NCBI GenBank assembly: GCA_013396915.1
Contig: VWZL01001362.1
Span: forward strand, 381,011-445,010
Direction of reading: 5' to 3'
Origin: Stercorarius parasiticus
Lineage: Eukaryota > Chordata > Aves > Charadriiformes > Stercorariidae
Length of the DNA: 64,000 bases
Part shown: positions 13,001 through 28,000 of the stretch, in pieces
Numbering within the stretch: the stretch's first letter is position 1
Layout of the letters: every line of letters starts with the position of its first letter
Made by a program: the position numbers and the translations under genes
Notes under the pieces: model-generated
Database searches by the model: none
What the model saw: only the letters and a program-made list of their open reading frames with translations
What the model was told of the DNA's origin: nothing

Positions 13001-16000
13001 CATTTGCTTTTTTCCCCTAGTGGTTTTCCCTAGTGGTAGTGAATAAAATAAAATTCCAGGTCCTCCAACCACAAAGAAACTGTAGACAAATGTATTTCTT
13101 ATAAGCATTACCTCATTGTATCTGTTGCTGGGAATTTTGATGCTGGTTTTTCTGACCTCCATATCAACCACTAAACCTTGGACCACCGGCAGCGTGTACT
13201 GGTAATTTCTGAAGTCCTGGTAATTAAAACAAGTTTTTAAAGGTTAGGCATGATGACCAACATTAGCACTGTAGGTTTCATAACTATCCCAGTGACTCCT
13301 AGTTAGCCCATTAAAATAATTGTAATCAGTGACTGAAAGGCAGGGAGGAATGCAGACATCACAGCTTGTAACCTACATAATTGCAGTACACAAATGAAAA
13401 AACATCATCATGACTGTTAGCCATTTCACTGATTTTCTTACATCAAAATTATTTTTCTCCAGCCTTGAATGTCATCACTATATGTAAGAAAATTTGCTCT
13501 CTCTGTTCTGTTACATTACTGGATAGAGTTATTAGTGTTTCTAGCAGTGAAATTAAGCCACGCATCAAAGAAAATTTTCTATATTGAAAACGTTAGCAAA
13601 GTAGGAAGAACTAATAACTTCGCTTCAGTTGAAGTATAATCAAAGAGCTGTGACTGCACACTGTGATGACCTAGCGCTTCTGAGGAAGAAATCTGAGCAC
13701 CCACTGCGCTTGTTTCCGGATCAGACATTCTCAGGCAGCCAGGTTTTGGATGTTTATTTGGGTACCTTTTTACAATTCACCGTGTTGTCAAAAGCTAACA
13801 TCCAATATCAGCAACAGCAGCTAAATTCACCCAAATGCCCACTATTTCCTCTTGTCATCTTCCAAGCATGCCAGCTACTATGTGCCACTGGAGTACAGTT
13901 CTCCCCGCATTGATCCACTCATACTGATGGAACGTGCAAACTCGGTCTCAGCACTTACTGCAAGAAGGTTCATAATTGTGTGTCCAGTCTCTCCAAACAA
14001 AGGCTTTCGAAATCTGACACTAAAAAGTGGGCAGGGATAAACTAGGATAAAACAAAACAGAAGAGATCAGATGCATACTCAGGTTCTGCAAAACCAGACT
14101 CAAATACAATCTCCTCCGTTGAATATGGTAAGCAGCAGTAAAAGACGAGATTGGAAAGAAGACCAGAATCTAAAAAGCAAAAGGGAAGAAGGGTTTAACA
14201 TCATAATGCACCTTAACACATCTCATGGCTCCTTACCCACCACACCAGAAACACTAAGAACAACTATGTGGAATGCTTACAAGTGACACACTGAAAGCCC
14301 GAAACCTAGCGATTGGGACACTGATTGCAAAGATGACCTTTCTGAATGCTTTTCTCAGGCTACTTCTTGGAAACGGCTTCTCCCTTTTTTATGACGAGCC
14401 TGCTGCTCTCCACTATAGCATCATAAGCTTCTGTGGCTGACGTGTGACATTCAAGCGATAACACTGAGATTATTTCATTTTCTGTTTTCATAATTTCATA
14501 AGGACGTGGCAAATTCTCTACAGGAGTATATCAAAAACAATTAAAATTACATTTATGGTATGTCAGCAATGCAAAACACCAGCATTCCTTGGCTGAGGGG
14601 CATACTTACACCTATGACGCAATTCAAAGTGTAGTGTATGGACCTGGCTGCATTACATTATGTTGCAGCAGAAGCCATAACAGTGCTTGAAACATGACTC
14701 ATGCAGTAATATGTAATGCCAAGGTTTTCTAAACGCATGTTTGAAGAAAGGTTCCTAAACTATCCTCAGGCAAACACTCAGCCTGATTTCCCAAAATGCC
14801 GCACGTCTGCACAGATCCCCATGTAGTCAGAAGGGGCTGTAAAACACTCGGCAGATTTGAATAACATCATCAGGATTTCCTGATAGAAATAAGCTCCAGC
14901 TTCTGCACACTGATGATCTGAAAAGCATCGCAGCTCCTACACGTGCCCCCTACAGCTGACCAACTCATGCAGTGTCCTGAGGCACCGAGAAGTGCTGGAT
15001 TTCCCATGTCCACCACCCTGGATGCACACAGCAGCTCAGCTACGTCCCAGATGCGCTGAATTCCCTCTGCTGGAGATGCACAGCTGATCAGCAGATGCTC
15101 AGCAGATGTTTTCAGGACAGCTAGCAACCCAGAGTACTCCTGCACCTGATCTGCTGTGCGTTCAGCAGCCCTGGACAAATGCCCAAAATCTGACAATTCC
15201 ACCAGAAAAGAAGATGTACCCAAGGAAACCTGCGACACAAATGCAGCCCCTTCCGAGAGGGGACTGAGGAAGTGATCTGCAGTCAGCTGTGTCACAGTGC
15301 AAGTGAATATGCCTGAATCCAACCCACAGCTATAGAAGGAATTCAACCCCCAGCTTCCCAGCACATTCAGAGCAGGTACTTCTGTCTGTGAATATACCAA
15401 AACATTTGGTTCTGTGCTCAAAAACAGATGTCACATCCAAAATATGAGCATCTTTGTTTGTTTTTCTAAATGTTGACAGGAATAAATATACTACTTAAAA
15501 AACCGCACACACACAAAAACTTAAACACCTTTAACATTAATGTTTCTTGGGGCAATTTTAACCTACAGTCTTTATCCTCAGAAAGCATATTTTGAAGATT
15601 TTCTTATTCCTCTCCAGTAGCGTATGTATTTTATAAAAAATTCCCAATGCTCCCTAAGCATCACAAGTTAAATTTACAAATCCCTATAAAATATATTCTA
15701 AAACTTATTTTGTTAAAAAATTTTGAAAAAGTTTTGAAAAATATTAACAGACCGTTTTCATAGTCATTCAGATTTACAAGATGTGCCAATTAAAACAGCA
15801 GATGAGCAAGACAGCAAAGTTTTGGTCCATCGTGGTGGACAGACTCACAATAATCTCTTTGCTCCAGTGATGGCAAATGCTTTTGAAAAAGGTTTTATCC
15901 TTATTTTATGCTAATTTCATGCTAACTGCTAAGATTTTGTTCAGCTGAAACACTCTCTCCAGACTACTTGTTAATAGTTGCAACTGAATTTTTGCAATAA

Positions 16001-19000
16001 GCTGCCACGTCAGTTGCCCCAGCACACTTATTGTTACTCTCTGGAAAATGAGCTGGTTTTAAAAACCTAAAAGGAAACACTCTCATTTCAACATGGAAAA
16101 AGCTTAACGTATCAAAGGCTCTCCCTTGTCCTAATTGCACCAGCTAAATAAGACTCATTCGGCACATAACTATTTCAGGTTTGTGAACTACAAACAGCTG
16201 CTCAGAACTAGATTTGTCTCCCCAAAAATCGCCCTGATCAAGCAATACAGTTGTAAAAAGGCTGTAGGTCCTATCACAACCTCAGTACTGTCGTGCTGCT
16301 AGCTGGATGCCACGTGGGTATGAAATACAATTTTTAATTGCCTGTTCAAACTTGTGCAGCTTTGATAGGTAACAATTTAGGGCTGGGTGTGTGTGCTCTA
16401 AACTGGAATATATCCTCCTGCAGAAATAATTGCAGCTAAAAGAATGTTACTTACGCCTGTATTCAGCTCCAAGTCTCAGCATCAACCGAATGGGGAACAC
16501 TTTAGCCCAGGGAGTCTCCCATTTCTGAATGAGGATGCCAAACAAGTACGGTGGGGTTGGGAGCACCAGGTCTTGCAGGGACTGATATGTAGCTGCAACG
16601 TACAAGAACCCTCCGTGTTCTTTGCTTCCAAGGAAGCTCTGGCTGAAAAAGGAGTGTCCCAGATTGCCCACAACGTTACCTATGAACAAAAATATTCATT
16701 ACTTCACTAGATTGAAAGCTATATCAAGAATTCATAGAGTTTTTCAAAAGGGAAAAAAACCCCAAACCATATTAAACTCGCTTTGCTTCCTGAAGCACTA
16801 TCTATTAATCACACAAGAAACAAAGATTTGCTGCACAGAGGGGCTCAGGTTACCTCCTGTGCAAAAGTGCGTAATCTGTTACGGAATAACTGCTGCAGAC
16901 TACAACCACCAAAGCCACGGTATCTCCAGTTGGTCCACCTTTGGTGGCACGTACTCAGTGACTATCACTGTTAGGAAGTCAGTTTTGTAGGAACATGCAC
17001 ACACTCCTTCATTTCTGCACCTGATTGAGCCATGCCTGCAAGCGTTCCCAGGACAGTACATACAACCACAGACCTACCACCCTTCCTGGGGGTGCAGGGA
17101 GGGACACTAACCTCAACCATTTCTGTGATCTGCCTCTTTCATGGAGATCTGCTTGTTCCCAGCAGTAGAGGCAGTGTAATGGAGGGGATCATGCGTCCCA
17201 GGGATAGCCAGGGAAGAGTAAGGAGAGCTCAAGCAGTACTGCTGCTAAGGAAGCGGTACCTGCAACCTCCCCCTAGCACTACAAAAGCACCCAAAGAAAG
17301 CCTGTTTTCAATGTCCTCCAGGTATTCAAGGGGTTTCCCCTGCAGAAGCTGCTGTTGACTGAACTAAACTTTTAGACCCAGCTGCGACTGGAGAGAGATG
17401 TGCACCTGGTCAAACGACTAATGCCCACTGGTTGTCTTTCCATTTAGGCAAACCACTGGGGTGCCTGCTCAGGCACATAGCGAAGATCTGGGTCATTTTA
17501 CGAATTACACAAAAGAGTGTTTATTTAATTAGTACACTTAATGTAAAATGCAACTGAGAGAGACACAGGGGAGAAACATCACTAATTTTTACTCACATTT
17601 GTATTCTTTGATGCTCTTAATTTGCAAAAGTGTTTACACTGGAATGGCTGAATGAATCTGAATGTTGATTAGACTATTATAGCATCCAATGCAGCATTCA
17701 ACATTGAAGCAAAGAACCATGGTGCGATTCCTTTTATCAAATGACAACAACAGCATGCAAATAAAGTACAGAACAGTTGATCACAATTCTCCATAGGAAG
17801 ATGTGAATATTAATAGTGTTGATTTGCTCTCAAAGTAATTTCAGAGAGCACGGTGTGGTTGATCACACCACTCATAAGGAATCACATGGGTTTGAGGCAC
17901 TCGTGCGGGCCTCCCAGGCTCCTGCAGTAATCCCAGGCTTTCCCACCTGCAGACAGAGAGACTGCTAAGTAGGAGTTTCTGCTCTTCCTCCACCACCTCA
18001 TAATGGAGTGTTTGTATTTGACCTCAAGGCAGTGATGTGCACGTCTCCCAAATGCACATCAACAGGACAGTAACTGAAGGGTTTCTCCCTTTTACACACA
18101 AGAGACAGACACACAAACACTAGGTTTTAAGTAAGTCACAGAAATGCAACTTCGATATCCTCAGTAATACAGGTACGATCTTCAAGTTTAAGCCTTCTCC
18201 GTTTTTACACTGCAAAACAGCCTAAAAATCATACATGAGCATTTCCAAATGCAAGAAAAATAAACACAGTAGGCACAGTTTTGGCCAGCAAAGGAAAGGT
18301 TAACCAATGAGTCCTTTCAAGTCTGTCCTTTACACTGATCCCCTATGAAAGTCCCAAGTCACAGCAACTCTCCATGAAGCCAGCACCCTCATGAGAGCAA
18401 TACAGCTATTCCTGCCCTTGTTCTGGAGGTGTGGCCATGCTACTTCACATTCCTCCAGACCCCCTCGGCACAATCACCACCGAGTATTGCTTCCTTCACA
18501 TGACCTTGGGAACTCCAGCTTTAAATCTAGCTACTGGCAGGTCTGTAAACAAAAGGCTCCTTTTATACCCCAACTAACAAATAAGTTCAGGGGTTTCCTT
18601 GCTGTTCAAATTTGTGGGCACCTTAGTGAATTTTTTAATTTTTTTTCTGTGCCCACAAGGTGCTGCACAAACCAAGTTCTCAAGTTCTCTGTTAAAAGGA
18701 GCTGCAGCAGCCCAGGTACCCCATGGCAGCGTGCGGTTCATTCGTGGCTTGCCACTATCCTGTGAAGCTGATTTGTAATTTTACAGATAAACACACGCCA
18801 GAACTGACACCATCAGCTCAGATCAAATTCCAGAACTCTTACAGTGGCTACAATTTCTGTAATGCTCAGCTGAGCATACTTGATGAAAAGTAGCTACTCA
18901 TCAAACTGAAGGACTAACATGATTAATAGAGCCACATCAAATGTTGTCAGCTGCTGAAAATCATTTATCCTGCCCATGTGCAAATGCATTTCTCTGTCAG

Positions 19001-22000
19001 CCTGTGCTGTGACACTATTGTCTGCTCAGTGAATACACTGGTAATGCACCAACTCGGGCATCTTGCTAGTGAGTGCAAACTGATGTATCAATTGGTGTTC
19101 ACAAAAAAGATTTTCCCTTATTTAAAATAGCTGCTGGCACCTTTTTATCTCAACTCCACTCGTTTGCTTTTGCAGTTCCCACCTACCCTCACTAATCTCC
19201 TCTTCTTCATTTATACTTCCTTTTTCCCTTCCCATCTGTTCTTACCCAAATAGAAGCTACAGGCCTGATAGTAAAATTACTTGGTGAGCTTCACAGTTCC
19301 AACTACATGGCCACAATAATCTTTTCTAACGTTAAAATGTACAAAGTGTATGAACTGATAAACTGAACTGAATTCTGCACCCTTTTCTGAAGTATTTTCT
19401 GCATGAAAGAGGTTAGGCAAAGCGAAGCTGTACAATACCATATAGTTCTGAGACGTGTGGTACTGCCCACTGGGATGACAAAGCAATCAGACATTTCCAC
19501 TTGTGACTGATGCCAAGTGCTGCAGCAGAAGGGGACGACTACTTATTTTTTCCGTTTCAGGAGACGGAGATTCAAGGCTCACACGCTTGGGATGCCTTAA
19601 CAAGAATTTTTGCAGCCAACAGAAACATGAAAAAAACCCTCAGAGTGGAATGTGCAACTCAGCTGTTCAGCACTTTGCTACCATAAGCCACAGCACTATA
19701 AATTGCTCCTTTTGACACAAGCAGCTCACACAGTTCAAGCTCCGATAGGTTACCGCTATTCAGAGAACAAACTATTGGGATTAGGTAGTTGTGCTGCACT
19801 TCATTATTAAAAGAGAGTGCAAGAGCCTGCTGTGTGGAGAGCATAGGAAGTATCAAGCAAGCGTTTTCCTCTCTAGTGCCCTTTTTAACCAGCAAACCCA
19901 AGGCAAAAAGCCTCTTTGGACTTTGGGCTCGTCCCACAAACATTTCTGCGCTAACCAGGGTCTGTCAGCCTTTCCTGCCACATCTTTGAAGGTGGTTCCA
20001 AGTCAAGGCCCCACTGCAAAGTTGCTATTACCAACTTGGCATGGTCAAACTCAACCCACTGCACTGTTTCACATTTTAAGCATAGAACTGTGTTTCAGAA
20101 GCTTGTAGAGAAAGGGTTGCTGTCAGAGAAACCTTCCAAAAAGCTATCCTCCCCAAAAGCATGTAATTTAATTTACAAAGTATGACAACTTCCTTTCCAA
20201 AGAGGTAACCTCAGACTGAACAGAAAGGTGCCTTTCCTTATATTAACTTCCAGCACCTGACATCAGACCATTGATATTATTTAGAAAGTGCCTTAAGTGT
20301 GCATGATGTATCTAAAGCAGGTCTGCAGGAGGTCAGTACTTATTTTCTTCTCAATTATGCTGGGTTACCCTTGACTTTAAACCCTAAGAAGCTCTATAAA
20401 GTACTTTAAAATAACATCCTTTTATCCACTGATGTGACTTTCTCTTCAGTCATCATCCATGCTGTTTTGAATCCTTCACTTAGGTATCACCCTCTGATGA
20501 ACAATGTACTTTGCATATAAGTTTGGCAATCTGTCTGAACTCAAATAAATAGTTTATACCAGGAAAGGTAAATAAATAAAGATTTCTGCATTTGTTTATT
20601 GTCCTCAACATGTGGTGAATCCACTTAGGTGCTTTTACCAAAAACACTGAGGTTAAATTCCTAATGTATGCTTCATATGTTTTAGTTAATCCCAGGTCAA
20701 AAAGCTGGTATTAGCATCCAGTCTGAGGGAAGGCACACATATGCGGCTTGGGGAAGTTACCTGCACCTGGCCGGCCTCATTCCACTGTCATCAGTAACAA
20801 CCAAGAACGGCCAAGTACCAAACACCACGCCAGCACCCCAAAAAACCAAGCATCCCAGTTCTGTAGCAAGAGATGGAAAGCAATATTCACCTGGGAACAA
20901 TCTTGCCAGATGGATTTTCTTCAAGAGCAAATGAGCACATACTCTCTGGAAAAGCAATACCAACCCAGTCGCTACCACATCAAGAGCCACAGAAGAGACA
21001 AGACCATGAATGTAACTTGATGGCACAACACATCTGTAGCAGATGCCAACAGTGAGAAAAAACATGTGAAACTCAACATCCAAAGTTCTGACCATACATA
21101 CTCAGCACCTTTTTATCGAAACACCTTAGCAAGTAATTTGGAAAGAACAAAGGCCAAGGGGCATAGCGCTTCACTTACTATCACTATGAGTAGCAGTTAC
21201 CAGCATCTGAGACTTCCTCAGACTAGCCTGCGGCAGTCTTCCAACCACTCTCACACCTTATATGGTGTTTGATTTTTGTATCCATCTTTCCACATTACAG
21301 TTGCAGGTGTGTATTACTTAGTTCATCTGTTCTCTGTTCAGAACATCTACATGGGCTTCTTTATAGATCTGTTCTGTATTAGCTACCGCCTTACTTAATT
21401 GAAACCAGGGTAGGTAAAAAATACACAAAACTGTGACTGGGATAGATCCACCCTCACCCGGAATATCCCCAAAACCAGGGAGATCACAAAGCCATTTCAA
21501 GCAGTTGCCAGATTTGCATTTTCACTGCAAAAGTAACAGTAGCATTTATTGTATTCCACCAAAGAGTTGATGCACTAGGGCGTATCTGGCAGCTCTATAT
21601 TAACACATCCAACTGCTTCAAAGTACCCATTCAGATGGACAGAAGTTCTCATTTTTCCATTCACTAGACCTCCTGCCAGGCTTATAGCCAACAGACGAGG
21701 ATAATCATGGGATTACTACTACAACAGTACAACTACTACAACCACAACAGAAATCATTAGCTTTCAATTTCCAAACAAGAAAAGCAATGCGGCAGGGAGC
21801 TCAATGACAGAAGGGCCAGAGGAAAAATAAAGTGATTGAAACTGAACAGCAATTAATACTTGCCTTAATTAACAACTTCACAATTTATTATAACTCACAT
21901 ACTTACAACCTATAGTGAACAATGCCATTTTTCCTTCAAAATCTCTCTGTTACTTTACAGCTATGAAGTCCTAACACCAGCCCGCAGCTTGAGGTTGAGG

Positions 22001-25000
22001 ACTTCCCATAAGAAAACTGATGAAGGTTGAGGGGGGCGCTGCCCCAGACCGACATCTTATTCACGCTGAAACACGACATGACTCTGAAGGACAAACTGCA
22101 AAGCGTTGAGCATACAGACTAAATGCTGCTGCCTGCAGGTTTGAGGCCTGGGCTCTGCTGCTGCTGCGTGCAGATATTAGACACATCCTCTGCCAGCAGC
22201 TGGGAGCAGTAACTAGCACAGAGGACACGACTCGGCCGCAAGGAACAGGTTATCCTCTAAGGAAAGAAGAAACACCTGGAAAGAGGCACAAGTATATACA
22301 AGTTTGTACAGGCTTGAATGCAGAATTCAAGCTTGACTCATGCGACTCATGAAAAAAATAAATCGCTATAGATATGGGATTTACTTAAATAAACAAAAGG
22401 GGAATGCTGTATTTTTCACAGCTGAAAACAAAAACAAGAAACCCTAAATCACTCCAAAACAAAATCAACATCACTAAAAGTAATTCTTAGTTTCCATTCC
22501 AATAAAAAATACTGTATGTGTCTTTTTATTTTATGACTGTTTTTAAGAAAGCATTTATTAGAGGAGATAAATAAAAAGCATCTACAGAATTTATCAGTTT
22601 CCCGATGACAAAACAAATTTAAACCAATACATTATATAATGAAAAATGAAACTGTGAGGCAGGGTTTTAAATAGTCTCTAACTTCTAACAGGAATTCTCG
22701 TTTACTCTAAATGTCTATCATCTAATTGTCAGGAGACGTGCAGTACCTCTGAAATGAACAACTTTGGAAGCCTGGCTCCATCTAGAACAGCACGTGAAGT
22801 GCTAACCGCTTCCAAGGGATTACAACCACCAAAGTGAAACCCCTACAGCATCATATCCATCCTCTCTCTCTGGCTGAATAACGTTTAAAACAGCCACAGC
22901 TGCAAATATGCTAATATATACTTCTCCCTCCCAAGCACACATAACTTGGAAAGAAATAAGGATGGATACTGAGAGAGTGTGCTATGGGAATTTAACAAGG
23001 TGCTATGTTCTGCAAAAACTTCCGTGCAGTCTGGTATTACATAGCAACTCACGGTGTCTATCTTCTACTACTACATCTCTGAAATACAACACGGAGCAAA
23101 TCCTACCAGAAGAACATTACACAGTGGAATTCTTAAACAGTGAAATTTGGTTTCTGATTAAGAATTGTGCAATAGTAGGCAGCTATTTCCACCAGTGCAA
23201 CTGTAGGATATCAAATTACTACCACTAGAGCACTAAAAAAAGAATTCCAAATACATTATGTAGGAGTTATAAATTATGTATTTCTGTAGTGTAATTATAC
23301 AGAACTTCATTGCAATATACACACCACGCTGGATTTATAGCTGCAATATATGAATACACACGCATACACACACACACGTACGCTATTTTTCATGTCTGTC
23401 TCCCTCTGAATAACATAACAATTAGAAGATAAAGCATTGCAAATCAAGTGAGGTTTGGAAATGTATTTGTTTCCAGTGTACACGAGAGCCATTATGATTC
23501 ATGATAATAGCACATTCTGGACCTGGCAACCTCTCTCCACAAGCTGACCTCTGTTGTATCAAGACATTTTAGGAAACAAAGATCTTTTTCATTATTTTAT
23601 TAAAGTGTTGGCTTCAGTCACTCCAATGGCATTGCAAATGACATGCAGAACCCTTCATAAATATATTTTCAGTATATAACCTTAATGTGATCCAATTTCA
23701 CCTCCGGAAAGCTAGCTTTATTTTCTAATCCGTGGAACCAAATACTTGCATTTTTCCTTATACAATACTTTTTGAATTCTGAGGTCCAACAATAGCTAAA
23801 AGTGGAAGCCCATTTACTCAGCAAATGTAAAATGTGTAAAGGTTTACATAACACAGTCTTGCAACTGAGATACTAAAATTCAGGGATAATTTCTGCAATG
23901 CCCTACAATTAATTCCAGGCACACATATACATATATATGTGTATTACTTTAAAATATAAATAGTATCTCCTTAATGTGGCAATAGACACAGACACTGTGG
24001 GAATCAAATTTCTAAACCACTTGGTTTGGGAATATTTAACATACTATCCACAAGGATTCTCAAAATTTTGAAAAAAATAAAAAAATAAAAAAATTACTAG
24101 ATGCAATGTCATTAGCGTATCTATGAGCCCTGCTGAGTATCCTACTACTCTTACTGCTAAATGAAGTACCGTACTAATTTCCGATATGTTAGCCATATAC
24201 AAATTCTTACCCCAGCACCTGGCACAGCACCCAGCAGAAGCAGCCAGAGCAGGCAGTCAGCGATGGCTGTTGAACACAAAGCTGTCACAGGCAGAGTCCT
24301 CCTGCTCCATTGCTGTAATAGTCTATGTATGGCCTTTATAGCCCAAACTTCTCTGTTCTGCTGGCACCCAGAGGAAGGCTGGAAGATCTTTAGAGCAGCT
24401 CCCCAGGTTACCAGCACCTCGTTAATACTTTTATTTGGTGAGTTGAGTGTAACACTGGATACTAATAACCAGTAACAACTCAGCTCCCTGTCAGCTTTGA
24501 TCCTTATTCTCTTTTTATATTCTTTTATACAAAAATAGCCATTTGCTAAATGACAAACATGCGAGTATCTGACCCAGTACCATCATCTATCCAAACCATT
24601 TTTAACAGAGAGCACTTCTCCTACCTGCTAAGGCATCCCGGTAAAGTTGCACAAAATGGTTAAAGATGTCCTTAGGCAAACATTTTTCATCAGGCAAACA
24701 CTGCAAGAGAATGACTATCTCTGACTGCCCCACCGCATGCATGCCTTTTGTCGTGAAACACCAGCACTTCCTGTTCACATCTGCGAAGAGGAAAACATGT
24801 ATCAGAACAGACGATCAGAATTTCATAAAATATGCCTAAATTTCACTACGGGAAGACAGCTCTTTCAAGAATCAGTTTTACAGCATGTTTGGTTGTGATA
24901 CCTGTCACACAGACAAATTAGGTCCTAAATCTGTTACCTTCCAAGCAAGCAGATCCAAAACAAAAGCAGCTCAATAATGTCCAGTTTAGAGCTAAGAAAG

Positions 25001-28000
25001 AGTCAGAGCATTACAGCTTCCAGTCAGATTGTGGGATTAACACCACAGAGCAGACTTTTAGCAGTTTCTGTATCCAAATTAAAGGACAAGATTTAAATGA
25101 GCATGAAGGAACCTGGGAAAAGGCCAGGCTGTTGGCTGTGCGTATCATGATCCTGACAGCTAAACCAGTTTCAGACAGTGATATCTCTCTCTTAAAATGG
25201 ATAGCTTAAGACAGATAGGCGTCTTCATGAGACGTCACTGTGTTGTTCCGCTTCCATGAATGTTAGTGATGACACATGCTCTAAGCTTCACAATTGCTTT
25301 GTTGAGAATACTAAGTTACTGAAATAAAATCTTTCATCTAATATGCATACTAATTGCATTTTTACATAGATGTAAAAAATTGTACTGCTATCTAACCAGA
25401 TGCTGAAAGGTTTATAAACAACATCTTAATTTATTGTATGAACTTTTCAAAGAAACAAAATATTTTACTGCAAAACTGTCCTCAATTTCTCGAATAACAT
25501 TTTATCCAGCAGAGATCAAGTGAAGTACTAACATGAGAAGCCATCTGTACACCTCCCCATTCATTCCTCCCTCCCTCAGCACGTGTACACACGCACACAC
25601 ACAGAGTACAGAAAAGGACAGAAGAGGTGCACAGCGGAATGGAACCTGCGCATTACTATCAGATCCTATCTGCTTTTTCCAGAAGGGGATGACAGGGAAA
25701 TGAGTTAAGCAACCAAAGAAAGAACGAGTGATAAAATACCTCCTGCCCTACCAAGTCGGACAGGAGACACTGATCTCCAAACCTGAGACCGGTGGCTCTA
25801 TCAGTCTAGTTTATATTTTCTACACTAAATTATCTGTATTGATGTCTAAAGCACTGGAAAAGAGCCTTTTATAATTTAACTACATATGGCTAGGTATGGA
25901 GTTTTCAATCCGTGTACATTTTCAGAGACTATCCTACCAAATAAAAATGCTGCTGTTCCTATAATAATATATATAACATTTCCCCCCTCATACCCCAAGC
26001 CTTATTTAATAATAAAAACTTACAATTTACTATTTTTACCATGGACAGCAAATTAGCATTTAAAACAAATACAAGAGGGTCAGGGCCACCATCCTCCAGC
26101 TGCTGCATGACAGAGATCTGAGAAGGTCTCTCTTCTACAGCATAGTCTATGAAAGAAACAAGTAAACACACAGTGAAGTCCTTAACTTACTGGTACAGTA
26201 CTTTACATTATAATCAGATAACCCAGATTCTGATGCCTTTTGCTTTTTTGACCTTTTAAAATAAAAAAACAAACTTATTTAAATGTTGCTGGTTTGATTG
26301 ATTGTTTCCTAGGGTGGTATTTTCAAACTTCAATACCATTTACGTGCATAACCACTGCACATCCTTTAGAGAAGTGCAGCTTGTTTTATAAATCAACTTT
26401 TTTTTTTATATCAACTGGGGGAGAACATGGAAATCAAATTGAGAAAACGTGTCATGGTGTCAACTGAAATCCCAAGTGACAAAGAAGTTAACAATTGTTA
26501 TTTATATCACAGTAAAGCAGAAGAGCATCAGTCCTGGACTACTAACACCAGCACATGGTCTATCTCTATGTCACATAACTTACACTTTCTGTGCATTAGC
26601 TACTGGGGAGATAACAAAGGGGGGAGCACTATATAAACCAACATTTTTTATAAACCACAGAAGGTCTAAATCCAGCGCAAAGTAGATCCCAACATGAAAC
26701 TTCAAAGATGTCTGTAGTGTCCTTCTACGATTAGACCTAGATAACTCGCAAATTAAAATTTTTCATCCATGTGATTATAATCTACTCTGCGTTTAAGCTT
26801 TAATAAAAAATAATTACACTGATTAAAACAAATTTTGAACGAAATGTGTTGCCTTTCCAGATGAAATTATCTAGAAAGAAAGGTAATTTTGCTTTCTAAT
26901 GTGAAAAATATTTTTGGAATCTTTTTAAATAGAATTAGAATATCAGAAGTAAAATGCTGCAAAGAAAAATACAGTATGTGACAGCATATGAAACAAAATC
27001 AACTTAGCATGCATAATATGATTTATATGAGGTTATGTATACAAAAGCTGAAAAGTATACTGTAGTTTCGCTCCTTTTTTGTGAAGGAGACTGAATAATC
27101 AGGCACCCACATGAACAGCTAACACAGGATGGAACAGATTTGTTTTGAAATTAAATGCTGCTCACATTTTGGTTTTGACACTATTCTGCAATAAAAGGTT
27201 ACTTCCAGCTTAACATTAGAAATGCACTGTAGCAGCAAAATATTTAATAGGAATAAAAAAAAAAATCAAAGATGAAAAAATAAGTTAGTCCCAGGAATGT
27301 ATTAAAGGATATCATGAATCAGACTGTGGAAAGCAATTGTCAGATAAACGCATACTTTTTTTTTTAACCTTTTAAAAATTAGTTTTTAATTTTCCGAATT
27401 CTCCTCCACCTAGATAGTCTGGGAGGGACATCACAATTGCTAAAAGCTTCACTGTGGGCCAAGATGTGCAATAGTGCTGTTAAATGCAGTGCTTGGGGAT
27501 GCCTCAGACAGAGCGGATGTTCCAAGAGAATTTCAGAGAAAGGAAGCATGAATATTCATAAGGCTAATTAAAATGTATCTCTGTGTGAAACATTCCCCAC
27601 AGTCCGATTAGTGAAGAAATTAGCACATATTTCTGGACTGAAGTTAATTTTCTTTTTTGCTTTGTGTTTTACTTCTTACAGTAATTTCATTGCAAGATGG
27701 GGCTCTTCCTGGATGCTAATAAGGATTCAATGGTGCAAATGAGTGTCACAACATTTAGGCATGAGTACTTATGTGAATTTCTTCAAATATTCGGCATATT
27801 GCCAGCATCTTATTTTTAAAATAAACACAGTAACTATTAGGTTAATTGCAACTGGTAAGCATAAAAGCTAGCTGCCAAATTATACCCTCACCTCCTTTTA
27901 CTCCAGTGGAGATGAGAATTGGAGGAAGACCATCTTCAGGAATTAGATTCATTGCACTGCCAACAGGACTGCCAACCTGAGTTATATTTCCCGAGAATAC

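Larger units (their letters stand above)
16680..24624 (-). other. ZFYVE9 intron (7945 bp, phase 1)
   Basis: The largest intron within the coding region. It contains a CA repeat near 23355, an AT palindrome at 23921-23942 and an A-rich tract at 24071-24093. The sequence from about 16980 to 22300 is unique and of middling GC, and I recognise no exon, RNA gene or intact element. Confidence 0.9.

Noticed and set aside
18391..18765. 124-codon plus-strand open frame in intron 9
   Set aside because: Antisense to ZFYVE9, with no motif and no splice or poly(A) context supporting a gene.
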